This document shows, one piece after another, positions 1-8,737 of a DNA stretch of 26,297 nucleotides (the stretch's first letter is position 1; each line of letters starts with the position of its first letter). The notes beneath the pieces were generated by a model. That model ran no database searches. It saw nothing but the letters and a program-made list of their open reading frames with translations, and was not told where the DNA came from. This stretch comes from Chara braunii (Eukaryota > Streptophyta > Charophyceae > Charales > Characeae): NCBI GenBank assembly GCA_003427395.1, contig BFEA01000496.1:798679-824975 (forward strand), read 5' to 3'. Made by a program: the position numbers and the translations under genes.

Positions 1-224
1 GACTCTGGGCCCTAGGTTTCAGACAGGGTAGCACCCATTGAAGCAGTCTTACTGTCCTTCCCCTAGCTTACCCAAGGCCAGGCGGAGCTCGGACTGGCCT
101 GAGCGACTTATACCCCCACCCTTACCCCAGCGTTTAAGCCTTATATATCTAGCTACTGGCCCATACATGTCCCTACCGCAGATACTAGACCCAACCCAGT
201 GACTAGACCCCCCCATTCTGATAG

Positions 225-322
225 TTGTGTAGTTCACAATGTGTATACCCCAAGGTTGTGTATGCTTCGTGTATCTATGTATGAAGATGTACAGACAGCA
301 TATGTGTGGAAACTTGTGTATG
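225..322 (+). repeat. Flanking repeat, left copy
   Basis: This segment aligns by eye with about 13474-13575 on the other side of the retrotransposon. Shared words include TGTRTAGTTC, AAGGTTGTGTRTGCT, GATGTA and AGCAT followed by ATATGTGT. Identity is roughly three in four with small gaps. The two copies have the same orientation and sit outside both LTRs, so they are not part of the element. A tandem or dispersed genomic repeat split by the insertion is the simplest reading. Confidence 0.6.
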
Positions 323-329
323 TAGCCCG

Positions 330-334
330 TAGGC
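330..334. repeat. Target-site duplication, left (TAGGC)
   Basis: These five bases directly precede the 5' LTR start (TGTGACGA). TAGGG directly follows the inferred 3' LTR end, so four of five bases match. Five base pairs is the usual Ty3/gypsy duplication size. The one difference fits ageing after insertion. Confidence 0.6.
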
Positions 335-2802
335 TGTGACGAGCCGGTTTCTGTTCCGCGCGATTTTCTCCGCGATAACAATGAGGGGTCCTAAGATGGG
401 AAGGATGGGCGAACTTGAATTACGGGAGATCGGGATCGAAGGGAAATTGCATTGGTGTCCTCGCTTCTTTGTCTTTTTGCGTGGCTTCTTTTCAGATGGC
501 TGGGTTCCGGGCCAGGCAAGTCCCAAGATGGTCAATTGAGTGGTTGTCGCACCCACAAAGGCGCGATCAATAATGTTTGACGTCGCTTCTTTCTTGTTTT
601 GTTGTCGGGTTTTAGGTGCGGAGGTCGCGCGGAAAGTTTTGCTTCTTTTTTAAATTCTTTTTTTGAATCTTGTCGAGCCCTCGATGGCTCTTGGAATTTC
701 GGACTTTCTTTTCAGAATTTGCGCTTTATTAAAGTTCTTTGTGCAATAAGTTTAGAATTTTAGGAATTTAGGAATTTAGGAATTCGGGATTTCTTTTGCC
801 TCGCGTTGTCTTTCTTTTGCGCTTCTTTTTGCGGCTGCAGCGGAGCTCTGATTAGTCGGCGCCCTTAATCTCGTGTGTAACTGTAATTTTTGGGCAGGCG
901 CCATTGTAACTGTATCTCCCTTCTTGAGCTTCATCTTTCCCCGCCCTCTCCTTTCCTTTTTGTTGTGGATGTCTAGCCCGCGGGCTGCATGATCGGATCG
1001 ATGCGTGGAGATGGCTACGCCCCCCACGCCGTGGTCTGGCCATGTAGAACGTAGGCGCTCCCTCTCCTAATCTCCTTTCTAAGTCCTTGCAATTCCGTAT
1101 TCTTTGCGCTTGCATGCACGCTACAAATTCCGACTGAGCGATTAGGTAGCTCTCTAAACTAGTTGATGGAAGCTCGGGGTAGCGCGATCAGTGAGGGTCG
1201 GCTCACGAGCGAAGTAAGAGGTAAGTTGAAGTAGGAGTCGGGCGACCTGACGAGCTGGTGCCGAATGCGCAGGGTTGACGTGTGGGGCTACGACGGACTG
1301 TAGCGCGCGGGCGAACCTGACGGGTGCAGGAGGACTAAGCGGGGTGATGACTTCGTGGGTTGGTGCGTGACGACGGACTGTCCGCATCGGAGGAAAAGAG
1401 AGAGGAAGAGAGAGCTGAGGTTGATAGACGTGGGTTTGCAAATTTTCTTTGTCTTTTCCTTCGATTTTGTATATAAGTTTTAATCTCGGCTCGAGCGATT
1501 CGCTCTTATTTTCCTTCGGCATCTTTGTCTTAATGTTGGTACTTGTATGATGTCTTATTCTGTTTCGATTCTCCCTCTTCTGTGTGTATGGGATGAATTG
1601 GTTCGGATGGAATGATATGTTTGTCGTTTTTGCCTAGTCATCATCATTGCTTGTCACCTTGATCCACTGATTAGTATGGTAGGAGCTCTGATGTTGTTGC
1701 GATGTCTGATATGTAATGACACCTTGCACGCCCGGAAATGATTGCTTGTGGGACCACTGAAGTGATTAGATGATTGGGTAGTTATCCCTGACACATGACG
1801 AATTTTGCATGAGGGATTAAATTTTCCCTTTTGGCGTAAGCGTCGACCAACAGGCCCGGGTGCAAGCGAACACCTCGTGTGGATACGTGTAAGCGCGATC
1901 CGAATTGCGCGGCCTACACGTGTCCACGCCCGGCGATTCACGTTCACTAACAAACCCGGATATCGGATATGCGGGGAGTTTTCCTTCCTTCACGCACCCG
2001 AGCTGGTAGGAATTTTCGATACCCTATCGGGAAATCCCCTTGTCAGTCAAGTGTGTGCAGAAGGCTTCCACTACGTCGCAATGACAAGATGACGTACACA
2101 CGGGACTCAGGGTACTTCGAGCCTTGTGTAAGAGAATATCTTAGGCGGAGACACTCGGAATTCCCCTGCCTAACCGAGAACTTATTGTGCCCCAAGGAGT
2201 TTAACTGTGCCGTAACTAGCGATCCAAGGTGCCCCGATTACCCAACTACGTATAACACGCAATACTTCACATCCCCCGTCTTCGTCGTTATCACTAGCAA
2301 TTTCCCTCCCTTCCGTCTCCTTCTCCCGTACCATCAACTCACGGTGGTGTCGTGGAATTCCATCGCCCCGTATTGGCCCCGCGCGCCTTGCAGAACTTGC
2401 ATACGACGCGGCAACGAACGACCCTCTGAAACGGCGGAGCCTAACCAGAACATGCGACGACAGACGCCACGTGTCTACACCCGAAGGTCCGACTTATAAA
2501 AATCGCAACCCTCACGAACGGGCCTCTCCCGAACCGCCGTCACCAAAACAGACAGATCGGACGGCCCTGGATGCACCACGCATGCCATCTTCCTTATGCT
2601 GCACGACATCGACCGCCGCCAGACCGGAAGTAACCCGCCCCTTAGCCCTATTGCATCTATGCTCCTGGACCCTTGCCAGAGGAGATCTCAGTTTCGACCT
2701 GGGACTCTACCCCCACTTTCCCCAAAAATCCTTGGCACACCCCTTTTCGCACTTCCAGGCCCACACCCCACTCCAATCAGGAAGTCGCGTCGGGCATGAG
2801 GT
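335..2802 (+). repeat. 5' long terminal repeat (about 2.47 kb)
   Basis: This is a direct repeat of 11003-13463, starting TGTGACGA. Alignment to the right copy is continuous, with scattered substitutions and short indels. Similarity stops just before the primer-binding site at 2803. The start has the usual TG, but the end supported by the target duplication is GAGGT rather than the usual CA; a CA lies six bases earlier (2795-2796). It holds a TATA-like box at 1470 and a run of near-repeated GGAATTTA words around 760-785. The frames inside it differ between the two LTRs mostly at amino-acid-changing sites, so I do not call a gene here. Confidence 0.93.
1470..1476 (+). promoter_or_regulatory. 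TATA-like box in the 5' LTR
   Basis: The word TATATAA lies in TTTTGTATATAAGTTT and is identical in the 3' LTR at 12131. It sits about 1.1 kb into the LTR, a plausible U3/R boundary for the element's own transcript. Position and conservation are observed; promoter function is inferred. Confidence 0.5.
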
Positions 2803-2815
2803 TGGTATCGGAGCC
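2803..2815 (+). other. Primer-binding site, initiator Met tRNA
   Basis: TGGTATCGGAGCC directly follows the 5' LTR. It matches the complement of the 3' end of plant initiator methionine tRNA (TGGTATCAGAGCC, from general knowledge) at 12 of 13 positions. This is where minus-strand DNA synthesis would start, and its place fixes the LTR end at about 2802. Confidence 0.8.
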
Positions 2816-2948
2816 CGACACGTGGTAGGGTTCTAGGACTCTTAGCTTGGCGATCTGGCTAACAGGGGACGACCTCGACCCCTGGAACGCGCATCAACGC
2901 GACCTCGTCGTTACCACAAGTCGGTCCGCGGCTCGACGGGCGGTCAAC

Positions 2949-4469
2949 ATGAACGCTAATCAACAGAACCCAAATCCCCAACAGAACCCCAACCAACCGA
3001 TAAATCCTAATCAACCCGCACCACGAGCACGGGCTCCCATAACTTCACCCGATCTCTATCTGTTTGACCCTACACATCATCTTGCTGGAGCATGGCTAGC
3101 CACGCTCCGAGCTCAGCAGTGCGATGATAACGAGGCGCATGTCAACATTCCCGCTCGACTGGGAGGAGATGCTCATCATTGGTTCAGTACCTATGTATGG
3201 GTAGATCTCCCGATATTCAAGCGAGATTTCTTGAACCGATTTGATTATATCCACCCTGAACAGGCCCTTTTCATGATTAAAGATCGAGTTCAAAAACCCC
3301 TCGAATCTGTCACCGAGTATCGAAACCGATTCTACAGGATGTTTGTAACAACGAAACGAGGCGAACAGGTAGGCAGAAATTTGTTTATCGATGGGCTCCG
3401 CAGCAGAACGATGAGGGTGAAACTGCAAAAATAGATCTCCCCCATCAATCACACGCTGCAACAGATCATGGCAGCCGCAGAGAAAATGGAACTGAAGTTC
3501 GCCACAAGTTTCCTAGAACGGGAAGATTACCCTAGGGAAGGAGACTCGTTTGAACTAGCGAGAGCTAAAGCTGAGTTGGCCGCACTTCATAATAAATTTG
3601 AAAATATGGGGTTTGTGTCTGGCCCGGTCACCTATCTAGAACAGATTACCCCCAAACGACCCACCTCGAGTGTGACTACGAGCATGCCCGTACCTATGAT
3701 GACAGCACCCCCGCCACCGATCGAAACCCCCGCACGACCAAATGAGTCTTCCGCCTTGTTGGAACTAACCCAAACACTGGTCAATTTGATTCAAGAAAGC
3801 AAAAAGGAACAGCGGGAACATAATGCTCGAATAGAGGCAATGATGAGGTCGATGCGACCAACTGGTAATCTGAATGTTTGTTACACATGTCATCAACCAG
3901 GGCACATAGCTCGGGATTGCCCGCATCGACCCTCACAACCGCGAGTTGGGGCCGCACCGGTAGTAGCAGCCCCGATCGCTAACGGGCCGGGACGAGAAGG
4001 GGCGCTGATGGAAGAAATGGAAGGAGGCGAAAGCGCATTACCTACGATGGAGGAAGCTGCCGAACTAGTCCCGTTAGAGCAGTATGTAACGCTCGGATAT
4101 CTGGGGCTTGGGATGATTGGAAGGATTAGACCCGCACCGGAACAAAGGGAAGTGGCGAAATGGTGACCCTCTCCCGGAGAGATGGAGTCGGGAGGACCCA
4201 CCTTCGTCACTGGGGAGATCAATGTTTTGAACATCGTTCGATCCTTAGATCATCGGATTCCTCTTCCGATTGGTCATCTACTTTCGATATCGGAACAAGC
4301 CAACGAACGGATGTTGCAACATTGCAAGGCGAATCGAAAACGATTCGCCTTTGCCCGGATAGCGAACACGAAATTTAACAAAAAGTCCAACACAAGACGA
4401 AAACGTTGTCGGTACTTCAGACCCAATACGGTTAGGATTAATCCAGAAGGACGATCACTTCCTACGAAT
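2949..4469 (+). pseudogene. gag: gag (capsid/nucleocapsid) with in-frame stops
   Basis: Gag builds the particle that packages the element's RNA. I start it at the ATG at 2949 (MNANQQNPNP), the first ATG of the frame, after a region rich in Asn, Gln and Pro. The capsid-like part resembles the retrotransposon gag family (Trp- and Phe-rich, with F..RFDYIHPEQ and a Y.NRF.RM stretch). A CCHC zinc knuckle, CYTCHQPGHIARDC, is at 3879-3920 and binds RNA in this family. The same frame is broken by TAG at 3432 and TGA at 4164, each one C-to-T change away from CAG or CGA. Reading then moves to another frame between 4363 and 4469, where pol begins. Whether that was a programmed frameshift in the living element or decay cannot be told from one copy. 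Confidence 0.85.
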
Positions 4470-5106
4470 TAAATCAATCCCATGGAAGTCTGCGGAATGC
4501 GATATCGAGATATGGGGAATCCCGTACACTGCCATCATCGATTCTGGAACCTCTGTTTTGGCTATCTCATTACGGGTAGTTGAAAGGGCAGGAAGAAAGA
4601 ACGATCTGATCATGCTTGCGGGAAAAAATCAGCTCGTCTCAGTAGACGAAGAGAAAATTAAAACAGTGGGACGGATGACCAATGTTGCCTTCCAATTAGG
4701 GAAAGTACATGCTTTAGGAAATGTCGTAGTTTTAGACGTAAACACTTACGACGTCCTTTTTTGCCTTCCTGCTCTTGTGGCCTTGCGAGTCAATCTGGAT
4801 TTCGAGAGGCGATCGATTGTCCTCCGGAATACAGGAGGAAACCCCTATGTTGTACCCATGAGGCTGACTCTTTGAACCACGGCTAATGTAACCCCGCGAG
4901 TTTCTCCAATAATGGCGGGAACTCTTCACGTGATTACCTGGGATAATTCTGTTGACGGTGAACAATCTCCGAAGGACGCGGACAACAGTAATGAGGACAA
5001 TCCAATAATTTTGGAGATGGCGCAACAGCGTATCTATTACCCTGTGCAACGAGCAAACACGAAAGCACTAAGCCTGACTGATTAGAATCTACAAAGAACG
5101 CAAGCC
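4381..5106 (+). pseudogene. pol: pol: aspartic protease region
   Basis: The frame is open from 4363. The retroviral-type aspartic protease active site DSGTS is at 4540-4554, followed by a hydrophobic flap-like part and a late YDVL..LPALVALRVNLDF segment typical of the end of Ty3/gypsy proteases. This enzyme would cut the polyprotein. The frame is stopped by TGA at 4873 and by TAG at 5083; both fit C-to-T changes in CGA and CAG. Sequence on both sides stays protein-like in the same frame, so they are later lesions and not natural ends. The linker before reverse transcriptase shows no recognised domain. Confidence 0.82.
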
Positions 5107-6384
5107 ATGATTATGGATGAACCCCTCGTGCAGATTTCGAGGATGGTAAATTCTTTGGAACTCCGTCGAACCCTGTACGAAGGTATCTCCCCTTTACTCG
5201 CACGATATAATGACAAAAGGCACTACTGCAACATCACAAATCTTCCTCGATCTCTTTTGTCACCTGCAAAAGAGATACGATTGATACGCTTGGGGGCGGA
5301 AACCAATTCTTTGGAACCCCCTGAGCGCCTTGAAACGGGACTTGGAATCAAAATCGCAACGAAACCTGTGCCATGGCAGGACATCCGAGACGGAATAACG
5401 CCGGAAGAACACGTGGCTATTCGGGAACAGGACGCACAGATGATGGTCACGGTATTCTCCTGGCGATCGGATAATTCGTTTATTTCCGGCCCCCCACCTG
5501 AAAGCGCTAAGCGGGTAAGTACGAAACACATCGATGTACGGATGTGGGATCAACTGTATGAATTGCACGTGCCTCAATACGTACCTGATGAAATCCATCA
5601 CCTTGTCACGGATATTTTGAAGGAATACAAAGGAGCGATTAGTGTGACGGACACAGACATCGGACGGATCCGGGAGTTCGAAGCCAATGGGTGGATCGAA
5701 CCTGGTACTGGGCCGTGGTCATTTCCAGTAGTTCTAGTGCCAAAAAAGAACGGGTCGATTCGCATATGCATCGATTATCACAAATTGAATGATATCACTA
5801 TCAAAGATGTGTATCCCCTTCCCAGGATTGATGATCTGCTTGATGCGATTGGGTGTGCCAATTATTTCAGTAAATTTGATATTCACCACGGTTTTCATCA
5901 TATCCTGGTTAAGGAGGAAAATCGACCGCAAACGGCCTTCGTACTATTTGAGGGCACGTGGCAGTGGTTTCGGTGTCTGGTGGGGATTTGCAACGCGCCT
6001 GCCACGTTTCAGCAGGCTATGAATGTGACATTCCAGAACTTCGTCAACAAGACGCAGCTAATTGAGGGAATGATTAACTTCTGCGTCATCGTGTATATGA
6101 ACGACATCCTGGTCTACTCGGAAACCTATCACGGGCATGCACAGCATATCGAGTGGACGCTAGGAGCTCTGAGAGATGCTGGGTTCAAAGTCGCGCTCGA
6201 AAAAAACGAGTTTTTCCTCTCAGAAATCTCGTTCTTGGGTTACGTGGTGACACGTGGAGGACTGCGGCCGGATTCGAGGAAAGTCGCCGTGGTGAAAGAT
6301 GCTCTTATTCCCACGTCATTGACGCAGGTTTGAGTTTTCCTGGGATTAGCATCGTACTACCGCCGCTTTATCAAAGGCTTCGCA
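5107..6384 (+). pseudogene. pol: pol: reverse transcriptase, catalytic site changed
   Basis: This part would copy element RNA into DNA. Clear Ty3/gypsy RT blocks run from about 5670 to 6384: a PVVLVPKKNGSIRICIDY segment, PLPRIDDLLDAI, FSKFDI with the first catalytic Asp, NAPATFQQAMN, then the active-site block at 6094-6105. That block reads YMND, where the family has Y-x-D-D, so one catalytic Asp is Asn (GAC to AAC, a G-to-A change). It continues with FLGYVVT and, beyond a TGA at 6331, FLGLASYYRRFI. The TGA fits CGA turned to TGA. The region before 5670 is the less conserved N-terminal part. The copy is inactive on two counts. Confidence 0.92.
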
Positions 6385-6900
6385 TTGATTGCACGACCTC
6401 TAACAAACCTGCTACAAAAGGACCAGCCCCTCAACTGGGACGCAGAGTGCAAACAGGCCTTCGCCACCCTCAACGACGCTCTGGTGACGACACCTATTTT
6501 GATCCGACTGGACCCTACGAAGCAGTTCATTCTTATCACGGACTGGCAGCCAGAGGCGATCTTCACTATTCTAGCGTAGAAGGGGAACGGCGGTCGAGAA
6601 CACGTCATCGAGTACATATCACGCACGGTGTCAGATGAGCGGAGGAACGATTCGATCCCGCAGGGCGAATGTTACGCAGTAGTCTGGGGGATTCAGCACT
6701 TCCATCCGTACTTGTACGGATAGAAGTTTCTTCTTGTAACCGATCACGAGCCATTACTGGCTCTCAAGAAGCTCACTAATTACACGGGTATGATTGGACG
6801 ATGGGCGGTGCGTCTACAGGAATACGACTTCGACATCATCTATCGAAAGACGGGGAGGCAGGGCAATGCGGACGGCTTAACACGTCGCATCGCCCCGCTA
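6385..6900 (+). pseudogene. pol: pol: RNase H domain with two stops
   Basis: RNase H removes RNA from the RNA-DNA hybrid. The Ty3/gypsy connection and RNase H blocks are readable in one frame: LTNLLQKDQPLNWD, then FILITDWQPEAI with the first Asp, then HVIEYISRTVSD, GECYAVVWGIQHFHPYLYG, FLLVTDHEPLLAL, and the closing GNADGLTRR at about 6863-6889. TAG at 6577 and TAG at 6721 break it. The first clearly replaces a Gln codon (LA-stop-KG, where relatives have Q-K); the second replaces a Gln or Arg position. The same frame runs on without a break into the finger and integrase. Confidence 0.88.
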
Positions 6901-7089
6901 AGGTACCTAAGGGTGAAGAAATCATTTGGTGGAAGGAACCGGAGTCAACGAACGGACCCAAGTATGGGCAAGTGGCAGTCCTTCCACGTGGCAAGAAGCA
7001 GGCGGTTGGCAATGGGTGACGGAGGTAATCTTGCGACTCCTCTCTCTCCCCTTTCATCCTCATCTCTTCTTTCCCTACTTGACAAATTT

Positions 7090-7251
7090 TGTTATTTTTG
7101 TGAAGCAATCTCGTGCGTCTATTCGATCCCTATGCGTCCTAACGGGGAGGGATATGCAGAATGGATAGATTGTCGGCAGTGTGTCGCACGAGCCCACAAC
7201 TCATGTATCCAGTACAGAAATGACAATAAATCTTGGTTGTGCCCTTTGTGT
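7090..7251 (+). other. PHD-type zinc finger inside pol, between RNase H and integrase
   Basis: In the pol frame, cysteines and histidine fall as C-x2-C-x23-C-x2-C-x4-H-x2-C-x11-C-x2-C. Codons are at 7090, 7099, 7171, 7180, 7195 (His), 7204, 7240 and 7249. The key pieces are CYFC, WIDCRQC, AHNSC and WLCPLC. This is the C4HC3 order of PHD fingers, with the expected Trp two residues before the seventh ligand and a Trp three residues before the third. The Trp usual two residues before the His is Arg here. Many PHD fingers read histone H3 tails (family knowledge); that this one guides integration is my inference. No stop interrupts it. A RING finger is less likely given the ligand order and the W-x-C-x-x-C. 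Confidence 0.75.
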
Positions 7252-7320
7252 CGGGTTGATAAGATCCCGTCTGAGGCTCGATTTCTTGACGCCACGTCAG
7301 AAGGATTAGAAAAGACCCGG

Positions 7321-8650
7321 AAGTTTACAAGGGCCGAGGTATGGACGAATATCGCTCTAATAGCCACCTTGGTAGGTAACCCCCTCCAGGACTTCACTAA
7401 AGAAGACCGGAGGAGGGCCAATGAAAGGGCTCGGGACTATCGCTGGAACGAGGGCCGGTTAGAAAAACGAAAGACGGATGGTAGTGGGATTTGGATTGTA
7501 GTGTCGCACCCATTCATGAGGTATGACTGGATTAAGACGGCGCATGAGGAAACTGCAGCCCATTTTGTCGTCCGAATTACGGAAGCGGCAATCGATAAAA
7601 ATGAGTGGTATTGGTCCAATATTCACAATGATGTGAAATTCATCGTCGCGGACTGCCAGATCTGCGCTGCTAACAAGGCACCGATTCAGCCACCAAGATC
7701 GATAGTGCCGACGGTAGTCGAACGGCCTTTCTCGAGGGTGAGCATGGATACTACCGATATTGTGGTGCCCCCTGGACCTAATAGCTGCGAATATTCAATC
7801 CTACTCGTATTTGTAGACCACTTTTCAAAATGGATCGAGGCATATCCGTGTCGTACGCGACAGGCGGCTGAAATCATGCGATACGTCAACCGGTTTTTAG
7901 GAATGCATCAGGACACAGAGGAAATCCTGACCGATAATGGGGTAGAATTCAGAGAGGAGGTTTTAAGGAATCTGGTCGTACATGGCGTCGCCATTCGGAA
8001 CACTGCACCCCACATGTCACAATCTAACGGCCTGGTAGAAAACGCAAATCGGGTGATAAAGACAGCGTTGCGACGAAACATTGCGGCATGGGATCCGAGG
8101 CCCTGGCCCGATATCGTAGATCACATCCTGGCGGTCCATCGGGGAACGCCTCACGAATCGACAGGCCTTAGCCCCTTCCAATTACGAACCAATAGCGTAG
8201 CTTGTGTCTCGATACCGAGCCTCCCCGATGAAATCCTCATTGAACCGACGGCCCACAAGAGCCACGGTCCGGGACAAAGCCAAGCGGCACATCGAGCTGA
8301 TGGAACAGTCCCTTCCCCGATTAGCCCGGAAGCGCCAGAAAAAGACTGAGTTGGCCCACGGAAGACAAGTTCGTAGCTATGAGGCCCGAAATGGGAACGC
8401 AGGACCACGGCCCCAGTATAAATTAGGGGACCTGGTGCAGGTGAGGAAATGCGCTCGCCAAGGGAAGATAGCGCCACGATTCTTTGTGCGGTTTCGTGTG
8501 ATTGAACTCGGCCCGAACGGGGTGAACACTGTGCGCCTCGTGCCGGAGGTCTCGAGAAGCTGATCGACTCGACCAATCGTCCGCCACGTGTCCTATCTAC
8601 GTCTTCTTCCTTCTTCTCCATCTCCAGTTGTATCTGCTTCCTCCTTCGCT
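7321..8650 (+). pseudogene. pol: pol: integrase, frameshifted near its end
   Basis: Integrase inserts the DNA copy into the host genome. The N-terminal HHCC zinc site is present: His at 7543 and 7561, Cys at 7654 and 7663 (DCQIC). The catalytic triad is intact: Asp at 7747 (MDTT), Asp at 7933 (LTDNG) and Glu at 8038 (GLVENANR). I count 34 residues between the last two, one fewer than the common 35. Near 8245-8260 reading passes to the next frame, which holds a GPY/F-like C-terminal part (YKLGDLVQVRK, then APRFFVRFRV.ELGPNG) and, past a TGA at 8561, an HVSYLRLL piece like the usual integrase tail. The TGA fits CGA to TGA. No chromodomain follows. Confidence 0.88.
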
Positions 8651-8737
8651 ACAGAGGAGGACGACGATTCCTTATCGCTCTCATCCCCCTCCTGCATCTC
8701 TCGCCACTTCTCATACCCCGTCCCCATCGCCATCACC

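Larger units (their letters stand above)
1..334. other. Left flank of the retrotransposon, no gene seen
   Basis: I see no convincing gene here; the short frames are not supported by composition or motifs. The last part (about 225-322) is rich in TGTAT/TGTG words and resembles a segment just beyond the right end of the retrotransposon. It therefore seems to be genomic repeat sequence into which the element inserted. Confidence 0.6.

Noticed and set aside
1154-1522. Minus-strand frame of 122 codons in the LTR, with a shorter relative in the 3' LTR
   Set aside because: Composition-driven in GC-rich sequence, no motif, and broken differently in the other LTR.
2471-2836. An open frame of about 120 codons present in both LTRs (also at 13132-13674)
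   Set aside because: The two copies differ mostly at amino-acid-changing positions and the end falls past the LTR boundary in unrelated sequence, so there is no sign of selection for a protein.
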